NCBI GenBank assembly: GCA_023055505.1
Contig: JALIRH010000013.1
Span: forward strand, 4,154,001-4,218,000
Source of the DNA: Callipepla californica brunnescens
Lineage: Eukaryota > Chordata > Aves > Galliformes > Odontophoridae
Direction of reading: 5' to 3'
Length of the DNA stretch: 64,000 bases
Of the stretch, positions 48,741-62,372 are shown piece after piece. The position numbers were made by a program, and so were the translations under genes. The notes under the pieces were generated by a model. It searched no databases and was not told the origin of the DNA. It saw only the letters and a list, made by a program, of their open reading frames with translations. The stretch's first letter is position 1. The number at the start of each line of letters is the position of its first letter.

Positions 48741-50717
48741 GGTAAGTGCAACATTAGGAATTATGATTCTGAATTACTGAAGAACTGAAACTAAGTGAAA
48801 CACAGGTATAGGAGAGAAGCGAAAACAAGAGAAAAAAGACTGACTTGGTTATCTTGTAAACAGGATGAAAAAACTGCAAACAATTCAGGCTGAATAGATA
48901 ATTTCCTATATTTCCCTTATAACAAAGGCAAACCTGCTGCAGTACTTAGAGAGGTAAGCACACTCAGACATCTTCAGCAGTGAGAACAACACAGTGGTGA
49001 TGAAGCTCAATGTACACCAATCCGGTTTTTAAATAAAAAGCCATCTTCCCACAGAGTTGACCTGGACTAACTGAAAACCACATTATTTCCTACTTTTGGT
49101 TAATAAGCAAGTCATTTCCAAAGGAGTTACTCTAAAAAGTGTCTAAATTAATTCGCTTCCTCTCTTTCAAACATGCACTTTCTCAACAAAATTGCAGAAG
49201 CTATACAAGCACTGCTTCTGAAAGCGGTCGTTTATTCTTGCTAATGACCACAGCTCTGGAATTTATTTCAGAACAGCAGTTCTTCAGCATCTCACAACTG
49301 GAAGATGTAACAAAAGGCAGACAACTCAACGTTACTGTATGCCTTATCCAATTCTAATGACTCCTCTTTTCAGCTAACATTATCATTGCTGTTCTAGACA
49401 GCTTGAAGGATTCTGTTGGCTTCTCCAGATCAGAGAAAATATAACCACTTGGGTGTGTTTTAAAGAGCTGCGTCTCCTGTCTGATTCTCTAACAGTTCAT
49501 ATACTAAATATGTACATTCTGAAAGTATCTGAGATAAAAAAACGTCCTCTTGAAGACAAATATTAGTAACATATAATTTGTTATATGATGCCCACTGTAC
49601 ATTGTTTTTTTTTTTTAAAAAAAAAACTGCTTTAATTATTGATTTTTAATGTTCTAATTAGGAAAAACCTAAGCATTAAAACAGCTTAAATAACTATGGC
49701 CACATGTGGGATTTGCCAGAAAAAAACACACACAGAAAAGCTAAACCCACTCAATGGCAGTACTCAGCATGAACAAGCCACCAAACTGCTACTACTGACA
49801 AGCAGACAGCATTTATACATTAGGAAAATATTTGCATGTAATAAAACTCGGCTCATATAAATTTCGTTCAGAATAACTAAGTATAATTTTATTTAACAAT
49901 ACAGGATGCAACAGAACAAAAGCAAATTCTCTAAGACATAAGACTCAGAAGTAGAACATAACCTAAGGGGACTTACTCTGATCATGCTTTGAACAGAGGG
50001 CAGAAAAGGAAGATGCGGTTAAAAGAAAGGGCTGAGCATATCTGGAGGAAGAACTGCCATGTTTAATTTAGAACAGATGGGCTCCAAGTCCAAAGTTACA
50101 TTTTAACAGATACTTCAGTTGGGCTTAAGCACCGTATCTTAAGGATAAGAAGGTCCACAAATCAGAATACACATAAAAGAAAGATGCACAATATGAAAAC
50201 AAACACTGTTTGTTCGCCCTTTTTCTGAACTACTGTAAAACAGTACCATCCATAAAGAAACTTTATGATACAGTAGTTAATATAAAAAAGACATAGATAT
50301 TGGAGGGAAAACAAAGACTGGAGGAGCAAATGGAAGTACTGCTATAGCACCAGCTTTACTTTAGTGAATGAAGATGGGTATATTAGGTTACCAACCAGTA
50401 TATAAACCACACACAAAGAACATGAATGAAATTCACTCAGCTCTTACCCAGAGAGAGCGATCAGCCTTCCTTTTAATGCCATAGCCAGATGTGGCTTTAG
50501 GCTGTACCTGGGACACTGCAGAGTTGAGTGTGCCTTGTGGCTTCCATCCAAAGGACTTGCCAATAGCCTTTTGTTATCTCTGCAGATGATGAAATGAAAG
50601 CCAGAGGAAAGCAGAGGACACTCACACCATTACTGTTACACCTAATGAGAAAAGGCGCTGCAAGGTCATCATGGCTGGGCCAAAGATACAAATGTTAATA
50701 AGTGAAGGCCTAGAGTT

Positions 50718-50737
50718 TAAAATAAATAAATAAATAA
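50718..50737. repeat. (AAAT)n short tandem repeat
   Basis: About four and a half AAAT/TAAA units occur in a row. A similar tract lies at 62175-62195. Confidence 0.9.
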
Positions 50738-52110
50738 TCCACAAGCAGTTTTGACAGAATCGAAATGACCTTACCCAAATTTAGCCTTGTAACAAGGGAA
50801 AAAGGCCACTGAATTCCTTACGTACATTCTTTCCCGAGACACTTAACAGATCAAACTGCAGCTACATCTCTCTCCAATGATGAGATGGAGAAATTATGCT
50901 CTCCCGTGAACACTCGAGTGAATTGAGCCCTCTGTGCACAGATAGAGCAACACAGCCACTGACTTCCCATCAGCAGTTCATTCCCCTTTCGTGTACACCG
51001 GCTTTCACGTCAGCTGTTTCCCAAGTAACAAACCCATTCAGCTTTCCACCTAACCACAGTATCACCTTTGTAACAGTCATTTTCCAATGTTTTCATGTGA
51101 TAGGGAAGTTATTTCAACACTTTTGCTAATTAATGCAATAAAACATGCATTATTAGCTACGAATGTTCATTTACAAATATATTTCATCAAAAAATAAATA
51201 AAAACTCAGTTTGTAAGCAGCCTTTTTTCCATCTTCTGTTACAGTTTTTTGCACATTACTGGGTGCTAGCTGATGAACTTGATCCCTCCACAAAGACACA
51301 AAGAGGCAGTTCTAGAATGTACCGATAGAAAAGAGGTGTAGGAACACAAGGCTGAGATAGGGAATGATATAAATTACAGACCATGTTTCAGTAAGAGGAA
51401 AAGACATGCTCCTAAACTGATTTCTTTGCCAAAGTGTGATTTTATGGAAATATAAATATATGTACGGAACATGCAGACGCGCTCTGTATAAAAGAACACT
51501 GTAGAAATGTACACATGCGATAATTAAATCACTGACAAAAGAACTTGTATTCTGGCTCTGATTTTTAGTAACAGGATTTAGCAACAGCAGCAAAAAATAT
51601 GAAAAGCAATCTTCACCAAACTTGGAGCTCCATCAATCAAACAAGAAAAAAGCCCCATAACTTTATGAGAGTTCAGGAAGAAAAATCTAAGGCTGCAGGA
51701 GAACGTCAGAGGCATGCTAAAAGGTGTGTAGGTCCCCAGGACTGGAGGGGGAAGGAAAGATTTAAAGGGAGATGAGAGGCTACATTCCATAGAACGCATA
51801 ACTGCCATAAAAAATAGTATCTATGATTGTGAAAAATCAATAGGGAAAATAATTCTGGAAATAAATAAAAACTTAAGCATTCACAGCTATGAAATAGAAT
51901 TACAAAAATTAATTACAGCTAAGGCCGACAGTCTGTGGCAAATGCCTTTGTAACTCACATCTGACATGACCAGGTTTTATAGAAGGGAAATTTTTTACAG
52001 GGACCAAGAGGTACAGATTTAGCATTTGAACTTAATTTCTCAGTTTTTGTCAATTTAAGTTATGGCCCTGTTATTTATTTGTATCTTAAAATCACGATCT
52101 ATTTTGAAAA

Positions 52111-52134
52111 TTTCTTTTTTTTTTTCTTTTTTTT
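52111..52134. repeat. T-rich low-complexity tract
   Basis: T runs are interrupted by single C residues over 24 bp. The poly-Lys end of a minus-strand open frame here comes from this tract, so that frame is not a gene. Confidence 0.9.
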
Positions 52135-53419
52135 GAAAGCTAAAATTGAATCGTACTTACGGTTGCTGAAATATTGATTTGCAACATAGATCAGCAAATA
52201 CAAGTGCTGATACAACCTCTCTCCCAAAGGAAGCCAGAGCCAGCAGCGGTCATTACATACACTTAAATCAGACAATGGAAAAAGTACAATTTTAATATTG
52301 AACCAAGTTTCCAACTTACTGGGGAGAGTTGGAGGCTATCAATTTTTCTGTGCTTCGAAGAAAACTGTCTTTGTTAGAAATTCTCCTCAGCTCACTCCCC
52401 TCCATAAATAACAGACCCAGGCTGTTGTTTTATGCCCCGGAGCACCTCTACTTATTTTTCCAAATGATACTCACAGAGTACAGCAGTTCCTTTTCTTTGA
52501 CTACTGAAGTTAATTTTTCTTGCTCGTGTTATTTAAAGTAGTTTTACATTTGGAAGATAAAACAACATTCCTTGCTTCTGGACGTTAGAATCTGCTAATG
52601 TCAGAAAGAAAATACAACTTAAATAAAAACATGAAATACATATGCTCAGCTCTACAAGAACTGACTGAATAAGACCCCATGCACTAGTAGTTAAATATTT
52701 ATGTTGAACTGAAAAGGAAAACAAAACAAACAAAAACCTTACAGGACCTTGTTTTGGCTCTTTGGAAAACTATTCTTGTTATTAAGAAGTCTAGATTTTG
52801 TAGCAAATCTGCTTCAATTAGTACCACCGTGATGATTTGACTCTTCTCACAGTCTTGCTTAAGTCCAATATTTTCTAAGGAGGCAAATCTTTAAGAAATA
52901 AGGTCAGCATTTAGAAATAAGGGCTCTGAGCCACCTGACAAGTACTACACCTAACACATTACCAACCGTAAATCAGACTAGATGGGTGAGATTTTACATC
53001 TTGAAGCCCCAATTTTCCTCTTCCAGTATGTTAATCGTGATGTCTTTACAGCGGTACATTTAATTACCCTTGCTATCCCTTCACCTAGTCATGAAATAAA
53101 ACTTCCATCAGTAAATATCACAAAAAATCCTTGTCTGACATTTTAAACTGACTTCTGAATTGAACACGCATTTTTTTTTGACGTTATGTTTATTAATAAG
53201 GCTCGAAGTAATATCCTTGTTGTAAATACGAGTTTCTTTGCTGTAGCACAATATTGCATATGAGGCATCCATGTACAAGATAGATGCGAATTAGGGACGC
53301 ACTCACAGCTCTACAGAAGATTGATCTCTCTCCCAGAGCTGTCATGTTTCACGGAGGGAAGGAACAAGCTGGCAGTGCTCCAAGCACAGTCATATCTGTG
53401 AGATCCACAGTAAGGTGGA

Positions 53420-53436
53420 TTTTTTTTTTTTTTTTT
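53420..53436. repeat. T17 homopolymer
   Basis: Seventeen consecutive T lie in non-coding intron. In the gene's sense strand this is a poly-A run. No adjacent retroposed gene body was recognised. Confidence 0.95.
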
Positions 53437-55309
53437 CCCAACTGACCTTTATAAAAAACAAAAAACTCTGCAGAATAGAGGTCTCATGATAGCTAATCTT
53501 ATGGATCTCTCACGGCAGTGAAAAGTCACAGAGGCATTTCCCATCTTCCCGAGACTCATTTACATTACACAGCATTTCTTCCAGAGTCAGCCAGATACAC
53601 TTTGCATGGCTCTGTTCACCGCAAAGAAAATACAGAGGTTTCTTTGACTTGGATGATTGTAGTGAGACAAATATGGTGCAAACTGCAGCCAGGACTCTGG
53701 ATGCTGCAACATCCAGGGAGCTGTCAGGCACTAAAAGCTGCACAAATGCTTTCTGATGAACAAAAACTTAATGCAAGATTATTTCAATTGCAAAATCAAA
53801 GGCCTGAATCTGCAGTGAGAAGTCAGAGAGGAATTTTTCAGTAAAACTAAAAATGTGTATGTGTGCAGTGCCAGTGGAGCCACAGCCAACTGCAGGAAAC
53901 AGTATGAGTAGTGGCCAAGAGCTGGGGCTTGGCCCAGCCACTTCCAAACCTGACATGCTTGAAGGGAGCACAAAGGAACAGTGCACAAATGGACCTAAGT
54001 AATCAATGATAAAACAAGGGGAGGCCAAGCTCTTCCTCTCTGTTTCAGTCATGAAAAATAATCTTACTTGAAAATAATGATGACAAACAAGCCTCGAGCT
54101 TACTGGGGCAAAATCCAACTTATATCTAAAGTGAGAGCATGCAAGGGCTGCACTAGATCTTTCTTTGCTCCACCTCAAGAAGAATCCAAAGAAATAAGCA
54201 GAGATGAAAAGTGCTAACCCAGCAGCGTGAAACTAGGTAAGTTTTGTTCTGGTAAACTATAGCTAAGAAGAAACATCCTTGCATATAGCTCACTAGCCAG
54301 GTCTGGAAGTGCTGCAATAGCATCAGTGCAATACCAAGAACAGCCAGACACACGGGCAAACTGTGGTCTACAATCATGCTGCATAGCTGGGCTTGTAGCC
54401 TTCTACACCTTGAAAATCTGTTTAAGGGAGTCAAACCTTCCTGCAACATTTACAATCTTATTAGCTGTGCTGTAATAAAAATAAACTGAACTATTCAGCA
54501 AAACAATGAAATGCAAGTCATACCAAGTTGAAAACAAAACCTAGAGTGCCCTCCAAATGCAATGTTGTACATTCCTACAACACTATTTACTTATTTATTT
54601 AATCCCTGTCACCTTGTCAGGATCCGTCAGCTAGCCTTCAGTGTGCCATCAGCTATCACGTGTCAATTAATAAACCTGCAAACAAGCTGAATGCTGTACA
54701 TTAATTTATTGTGAGAGAAGCGGGTGACACTGCTTTGAGCTCTTACACCATTCCCTCACCTGAATAGTGAAGGTGTCTGACAGCTTAAGAGACTGAAGCT
54801 CAGAGAAGCCACACTTTTACTCCTCTCCCTCTTGTTACCCCACTGGTCCTGTCCCCGCTGTGCACAGTGAACCAGTTCAGGGCACCGTGTGGAGCATCAA
54901 ACTTTTGTGTAAGATAAGGACATTAAGCACCAAGAAGATAGCAGCACTGGGGTAGTCATCTTATCTGTGGTGTAACTGCATTTCAAGAGTGGTGAGGGAA
55001 GAGTCTGGGGGTAATGCAGTGAGCATCCTTCCACCCCAATCCACCACTCGGCGGTTCCAAGCAGAAGCCTCCGAACATGTAAGAACTGATTTCTGATTAT
55101 GGCACAATAATCAAAGAAGTATTTAAAAACTAAACTGGAGAAAAAAGAACCACATACCTATATATTTTTGCTCAATTTCAGGATGATTTTACTAAAGGAA
55201 AAGAAGAAATTTAACTTCACTGAGCCACAGACTCAAGGCTGACAGAACCTGAACCATAATTAATTGCTAAGTGCAGTTGTACTGTTTTTTATTTCCCTCC
55301 TGAGCCTTC

Positions 55310-55640
55310 TCTGCTATCCCACTTCCTATGCAAATACTTAAGGAGAGCAGCAGCCTCATCTCATAAGTGTTTTGTGTCAGCGGAGCACTTGCTGAAGTCA
55401 ATCGCAGCTCTGTGTGCGCAGGCTGGCGGGACAGGGACCCTTGTGTAGAGATGGTCTCATAAAAATGTATTTTAAAAGAAGATGATTTATTTTTATTTAA
55501 TCATCTCACTATATATTCTTGTCATCCTGGGCAAACAGCCAGGAGGAGATTAGGAAAAAAAAATAATCTTCTGCAACAGTAATAAAACACATGGAATCGG
55601 TAATGTTACGATTCAGCCATTTTTCCTACATTCCCCAAAT
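55310..55640. promoter_or_regulatory. Candidate conserved non-coding block
   Basis: ATGCAAATAC (octamer-like) is followed by CpG-bearing GTCAGCGGAGCACTTGC and GTGTGCGCAGGCTGGCGGG, then AT-rich GATGATTTATTTTTATTTAA. The local GC rise and intact octamer are suggestive of regulatory sequence. Conservation was not tested. Confidence 0.3.
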
Positions 55641-56626
55641 ACAAAGGAGCAGATTGTATTTTCAGGTTGAAATAGGCTCTATTGGGTGCCAAATGGAGGG
55701 AAAGCATTTAAGACTTCTCTCTTAAAGAAAGAATAAAAGTTGCAGCCATCATTCCTACAAATATGCTGCAATAAACCTCCAGCTTTGTCGTGTTCCAGGA
55801 ACATGCAGTGCCTATGGGCTGGGACTGGCCACCGGTGTACAGTGCACTCTCCCTGCCCTGGGGCTAACACCACCAACCTGGGGAACCAACAGTGCCAAAT
55901 ACAATTTTCAGTTTTTGGACAGGAAACCCAGATGGCTAATTATGAGCACCTAAATGCCAAGGTCCCTTATTAACTATTTCACTGTAGAACTGTAGAGCAG
56001 CAAAATCAAGGTAATGTGCTCACAAATGCAATGAGCAATTACTTTCACATCCCGACCTTTCATTTGGAAAGTTGCTCTGTGAGAACGAAGTTAATAATAC
56101 ATTCTCTTTTGGCAGTGTTTGTAAGTACACTTGTGAATATTCAGACAAGTGTCAGCTCAGGGAATCTGTTGTTTAAGTTGTTGGGTTGGAACGCGTTCAC
56201 TGTTTGGTGAATGCCGGATGGAATAAAGTCATGTTCTACACACTTCATAAATGGAGAAAGAGTGGATCACTTTAATTCCTATCTAGGATTAAAAGCTCAG
56301 AGCATGAGAGTATATTGTTTCCTACAACATTTTCAGCACCAGCAACACAAGTCTCTATTAAGGCTGACTTCTAGAAGCTCCATGCTAGTGGAGCTCATAG
56401 TAATCTCCTTCCACAGTTACAGGACGCATGTATCTAATCATTTAAGTATTAAACTTGTAAAACCTTTTCTTCTTTTTTTTCCCTTCTCTTTTACATGCCC
56501 ACTGCATCAGGCTGCAGAGAGGGAGGGGCATACAGAGTAATACCACGTAGGACCAGGCCACAGCACCCAGTATAATGCTGAGACTTCTCACATGATCCTG
56601 AACCTATGCCAGTGGCCTGAGGCCTT

Positions 56627-56852
56627 ATATTGTGCCAGAGAAAGTTCAGGATGGGTATAAGGAAGAATTCCTTCTCAGAAAGAGTGCTGAGGCATTGGAA
56701 CAGGTGGTGGTAGAGTCACCATCCCTTGAAGTTTTCAAGAAAAGGGTAGATGAGGCATTTAGGGAAATGGTTTAGTAGGCACTGTGGTGATGTACTGATG
56801 GTTGGACTTGATGTCTTAGTGGTCTTTTCCAAACTTTATGATTCCATGAATT
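56627..56852 (+). mobile_element. CR1 LINE 3' fragment
   Basis: Plus orientation: GTTCAGGATGGGTATAAGGA, CTTCTCAGAAAGAGTGCTGA, GTCACCATCCCTTGAAG, GGTTGGACTTGATG and GGTCTTTTCC, ending TTATGATTCCATGA. These are characteristic CR1 3' region phrases. The usual GCTGCCCAGGGAG segment after GAACAGG is missing, indicating an internal deletion. It has no intact reading frame. Confidence 0.92.
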
Positions 56853-56998
56853 CTAATTTTAATGCTAACATTACAACACAGAAGATCCACAGTTTCCAAG
56901 TAGGGAACTGTTATGAAAGAAAGAAATTAAGATATATACACTAGAAGTTATTTCCAGTAAGAAAGTATGCTAAGTAAGTTCCTAACTATCTACTATCC

Positions 56999-57096
56999 AG
57001 GCCTGGATACAGTACTCCAGATGCGACCTCAGAAGGGCAGAGCAGAGGAGGATAGCACCCTCCACTGCCCCTCTGCCACCCCCGTTCTGCTGCACA
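56999..57096 (-). mobile_element. CR1 LINE internal fragment
   Basis: The run GATACAGTACTCCAGATGCG followed by ACCTCAGAAGGGCAGAGCAG matches the reverse complement of an internal CR1 segment (consensus sense: cagtactccaggtggggcct...gggcagagtaga). About 100 bp remain. The 3' terminal repeats are not attached here. It lies 147 bp right of a plus-strand CR1 and 470 bp left of another minus-strand CR1. Confidence 0.8.
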
Positions 57097-57565
57097 CATT
57101 GATAATGTCAGTCCTCTCAGCTGGAAATACACATTTTAAGTTGACTTTTAAATAGCAAAGACGTTTAAAGTACAGCTCAACTTAAAAGAGTACAAGTGAA
57201 CATACAAGGGAAAAGAAGACCAAGCTGTTCAGAAAATGTGAATTCAATTTATCTTCTTATCAATACAAGATTGCATTTCAAAATGGTAATCTATTCATAA
57301 GAGAAAGAGTGAAATAACACAAAATCACAGACAAGAATTTTTGAAGTGACAACATAGTAAGAGCAAAAATTAAGTTTTTCTAAAGCTAGCTTCTCCATGA
57401 ATGTAGATTTCCCTGTCTATTAAACGGAGAAGTAGAAGCAAAGTTAGTCTCCACGCGCAGACAAGCAGAATTTTCTGCTTCTAAATTGACTAAGACCAAT
57501 ATATGGATATTCATATACCTGAGTAAATCGTTCTGCTGCTAATTATTAAGGCTTTCCAGTGATTA

Positions 57566-58103
57566 TAGAATCACAGAACTGTAGGGGTTGGAAGGGACCT
57601 CTAGAGATCATCAAGTATAAAACTCCTGCTAGAGCAGGTTCTGTACAGCAGGTCACACAGGAAGGCACCCAAATGGGTCCTGAATATCACCAGAGAGAGA
57701 GAGTCTACAATCTCTCCGGGCAGCCTGTTCCTCTGCTCCATCACTCTCACAGTAAAGTTGTTCCTTGTGTTCCTATATAACTTGCATGTTCTACATTCTG
57801 CCCATTGCCCCTCAGTCGATTCCTGCATGTCACTGAAGAGTCTGCCCCAATCTACTTGATTGCTGCACTGGGATCACCAGGTCCTTCTGTGCAGAACAGA
57901 GTTATTCCTTCCCAGGTGCAAGATTCTACACTTGCACTAGCTGGACCTCATCAGGTTTCTCTGCCCAACTCTCCAGCCTGTCCAGGCCTTGCTGAATGGC
58001 AGCATTGCCTTCAGGCATGCCCATCACTCCAGCTAGCTTTGTGTCACCAGCAAACTTGCTGGTCACATTCAGGTCACTGATGAAGGATGACAAAATAGAC
58101 TGG
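57566..58103 (-). mobile_element. CR1 LINE 3' fragment with internal deletion
   Basis: The left end, ATAGAATCACAGAACTGTAG followed by GGGTTGGAAGGGACC, is a reversed CR1 3' terminus. It runs through GGCAGCCTGTTCCTCTG, GCCCATTGCCCCTCAGTC, AGAGTCTGCCCC, CAACTCTCCAGCCTGTCCAG, GCTGAATGGCAGCA and GTCACTGATGAAGGATG. From my memory of full-length CR1, the part between AGAGTCTGCCCC and CAGGTCCTTCTG is far shorter than expected, so several hundred bases appear deleted. It is broken by stops in all frames apart from short chance open frames. Confidence 0.93.
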
Positions 58104-60257
58104 AACTACATTAACTTAGTCAGGTTGTACTACTTAAATTTGGTTTGTAATCAAAATGCAAGGCTCTTGGTGATGACTATCAGACATTCTCAACTCCAGT
58201 GGCTATCTTCCCAGACACTCTGCTGGGAGCCAGTATTCCCTTTAAGTCAAAAAGTGTTCGTTTTCCCTGCTGGTAGCCAGCATTTCTAACTCCAGTAGAT
58301 CATAACAGATTACAAATCTGCCATTAAGCCAGGACTGGAATACTTTCTCTTGTACTTAAACAGCATGTGAAGAATAATCCTCCTATACAGGAATACTTCA
58401 GAAATTTTGCTTGTATTTATAGATTTCTTTTTTTAAGTTTTATTATGGCATTAACTACTAAAACTAAGTGGGGTGGGGCAGATACATTGGCAGTAGTAGC
58501 AATCCCTCCCTGATATTATCAATACATCACATGTAAACTCTAAATAGACCTCAAAGTGATCTTAAGCCCTCAGAATTCCATGAGAACAATACACAGAAAA
58601 CCACTTATGGGACACCTTTTATAACTTAATTCTGAGGTCTGGAAAACGCAGAAAAAATTATAAACTGAAAAGATTTAAGTACAATCATAAAACTGTTAAA
58701 TCACAAAGCTGCAAAGCAGGTTAGAAGGAAGAAAGCTTTATAGCTGACAAACCTGAATTCCATATTCATGAGCAACATAAAGATGTCACAGTCCACTTTG
58801 GTATATATTCAGAAACTACATTTCTCTTGAGTAAAAGTAAATAAGCAGAAGTATCAGGAAACAAAATTTAAAAACACAGACCAGTAAAATGGAGTTCTGA
58901 AATAGGAGAGGCTTTCTTTTTCTAAATGAAGCATGCAGGAGAGGAAGTAAAGAGCCTCAGAGCTGACAGAAGGCCCAAGACAGAAATACAAATTGCTTCC
59001 TTCCTCAAAGGCTTGTACAGAAAACAAACCAGGAGGAGAACAAATTCCCCTGCAGTTGCCCTTTGTGAAGGTGGAAAGGTGGCAGCAGGTCTCTGATCAC
59101 CCCTCTGGGACCACAGCTGCGTGCCAAGTAACTGTAGAACGGCTGAGGTGAACCCTGACTCAATCCCTTCGACGTATGCTAAAGTCTGCAGGAGAAATAC
59201 GCATTTTTTTTTTTCACTATGCTATTAGTTTGTAGCTTTCTGGAACCACATAACACAGAGAACGTGAGCTTTTCAATTTCTAAGAGCATAACTCAACCAA
59301 TAAAACTGAAGATCAAAGATGTTTTCTCCATTTGTCTGGTCACTAAGTGGTAGCACACATTTGTTTTCATAAATAATTAAAGCTAATGGAACTATTAACT
59401 TTAAAGAAATTATTAGCAAAAATAGTTCTTTCGATAGGAAGCACAGCAAGCAGTATAAAAAATATTGATACTCTTGGGAATAATTACATTTATATTCATT
59501 AAATGTATCTATTCCAAGGGCATCACTGTAGATAAAATGACTTGTTACATGGCACTCCTTGTGACCTGAGCGTGACACAGCATGGAAAACGCTGGGCTGA
59601 TCACAATTTCAGAATGAAGGCAGGGTAAGACAAGCTATAATTGAACTACAGCAAGTAAATTTACAATGCCTAAGTAATAGCAATTAAAATATGAACAGCT
59701 GTATTCTTTCATTTGATATTAACTTTTCTCCATACCTCTAAACAAATCAGATTACACCAAGAATGAATTTTTTTTCTTGCCCCAAATGTTGACAGATTCT
59801 ACAAGATAATCTATTCCTCAAACCATCAAATACGTATTGAAACAAACTACGACAATCCAAAACAAGGATTAATAATCACAATATTATATTATGCGTGTTG
59901 TCCACAGTCATTAATAAAAAAGAACACTTCAGTATACCTCAGATAATGTTCGATTCAGAAAGAAGATAATACCGGGCAGGATTTGTTTTGAGCAGAGCAG
60001 CTGCTATTTGGTGTGCAATCAAAGTGACTGGACTAGGTACCGAACGTTTTGGGGTTAGTGGAACATTTCAGATCTCAGACACTAATGAAATACGTCGTAA
60101 TATGACCTTTAGGTCACTGCCTGTTATTTCAAATTGAAATTATAGCGAGTGATAACCTCTGCACAGCTGAAAACAGACAAACATCAGCCACATTACCTGT
60201 AAATTAAAAATGCCTCGGACTACATATCACTTCTTTTACTGAATTGAGATCTGTATG

Positions 60258-60275
60258 CACACACACACACACACA
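60258..60275. repeat. (CA)9 microsatellite
   Basis: A perfect 18-bp CA tract is visible after CTGTATG, in non-coding intron. Confidence 0.95.
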
Positions 60276-61490
60276 ATTAATGCTGTCAACTAATTATGTA
60301 CTGCGTTCAGAAATGACACAAACAAATGCAAGCATTTCTAAAGCCAGATGAAAACAGCCCCTGAATGCAGTACCCTCCAACTTCTATTGCAAGGGCTTAA
60401 CCTCCAGAATTAATAAACTGCAAGCATATCCACCCAAACCCAAACCAGAAAAGCAGGAACATCAACAACCAAATCTGCACCACTCCCAAAGGGAACATGT
60501 ATGCGTAAATCCAGAGCTGAGCATTTGGAGTCTCTAAGCACACAAGCACATTTCCTTTGCTGAAGGAAGCAGAGTAGGAAAAGAAAGGAAAGCTTCCCAG
60601 AGAAATGCCAAGGTGGCATGGTAACTGCACACATATGGCCATGTAGGAACGACATGTTATCAGACAAAAGCCTAAGAAGCTCACACAAGAAACTATTGTA
60701 AAGAAGTTTAAATTTTATGAAGGGTAACTAAACACCTGCTGAAATAGAAATGATTATATTTTGCAAATTTGCAAAGTTTTCTTTTGTTCATATATGTTTT
60801 TAAATCTTTGCACATTGAAATTTTATACCTCTTCTCCTGTAGGAGGGAAAGAAATCTTACATAAAACACTCCATGGTCTTCCTTCATAACTTTTGTCATA
60901 CTTCATTTAGAGCTTTAACTGACTGCCTTTGAACAAATGTTTTTAGCAAGATAAGCTATAAAATATTTGTACAACTCAATTCTCTATCACCATGCAGAGA
61001 CAGATGATCCCGAGCAGTCATATCCCATGACTGGACTTTCCAAAACTCAGGAACTATTTCACAAGTGCAATCACCATGTGCCAGCAGTGCTCAACTTACA
61101 GTACTCAAATCGATCACAAATGTCACTCCTATCAGAATCATGAGACAAGAGATTTGGGCCAAAACTGTTGCAGAAGAAATTAATCACTGGGAAGCAGTAG
61201 GGTGCAGATCACAGATCTAATGTTACAGAATATAAAAAAAAATTGAGTTATTTCTGAATGAATTATTTACAGTGAGAATTCGTAGAAAGCTGGTACAGGG
61301 CTATTATTTTAATATTCTTAAACACTTCTCATTGCAGCATGAAAATATGGCATTTACATTTGTTTCCCCTGAAATTCCAACTGTTTAGCACAAATCTCTC
61401 ATCCCAGGTAAGGTGCCCCAGGTGCTTGGGGAAGAGCTGCTCAGATTCCCCCACACATCTCTGAGGAGGATGTTAGGGACAATGAGTTTT

Positions 61491-61545
61491 ACATATGTTG
61501 CTGAAGTCTTTTCCTCTACATATGCTGCTAGAATCTTTTTCCTCT
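61491..61545. repeat. 27/28-bp tandem duplication
   Basis: Two adjacent copies begin ACATATG(T/C)TGCT and end TTTTCCTCT, with a few substitutions and one extra T in the second. The function is unknown. Confidence 0.85.
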
Positions 61546-62174
61546 ACAATTCTCCAAGTCCCCTAAGCTGTTAGAACAAGAGATTTGCAAATTATCATGG
61601 CATTAGCCTTCCTGTCAGTCTTGCATCCAAACCAAATGCACAGAAGTCCTCAGGGGCCTCTGGGTGACCAGAAAGTGCTGGCTCCACACTGAGGGAGGCT
61701 GAGAATGCATCAGCCCAGGGCAACAGTGGTCAATTCTTTGCTCTCACTGCTTCATATCCTTCTCCAGCAAGGACAGCACCAGGGAATAATACCAAGAGCC
61801 AGACCTTCCTCCTCCTACGCCCCTAAAGACCTCTGTTTAATGGCACTTAAGTAGGATGGAGAAGACAGGCGTTTGATTTAAACTCCTGAACAGGAGAGGT
61901 GATGCGATGAAACCATCTGGAAACAAGGGACTGCTTAGAAACTAGAATTTGCAAAATAAGAGAAGGTAGCAGCACACAGTAATTATTTTAGCAGGCATAG
62001 TGAGATCAGGCTTCCTTGTGAATACTTACGGAAAGAGGGCTGGAATTTTAATGAAAAGCACAAAAAAAAAGAAATTAAAAGTAAGCAGGAAAAAAAGCCT
62101 TGGGGTAAAATGGGCTTAGAAAGAAAGAGACTGGGACCAGATCACAGGAAGAAGTCAGCTTCAAGGAAGGGGAT

Positions 62175-62195
62175 AAAAAAAATAAATAAATAAAT
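62175..62195. repeat. (AAAT)n short tandem repeat
   Basis: A poly-A stretch runs into four AAAT units. It is simple sequence with no coding sense. Confidence 0.88.
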
Positions 62196-62372
62196 GCTGT
62201 CATGTAGCATTTGTGAAACCAAACAGCAACGTATTGATTTCTTCTCCTTTCAGCCTTGGATTCCAAGAGAAGGTGACAGCTTGCTCCTGCTATCAACAGC
62301 TCTTCAGTTGTTTGAGATGCTCAAGTTTAGCTGGTATTTTTTACTTTAACTTGTATGTATGTGAATTCACCA

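Noticed and set aside
53768..54178. Minus-strand open frame of 136 codons
   Set aside because: No domain or splice context; consistent with chance.
54790..54815. MIR core-like AAGAGACTGAAGCTCAGAGA
   Set aside because: Only about 25 bases resemble the MIR core and the flanks do not continue the match.
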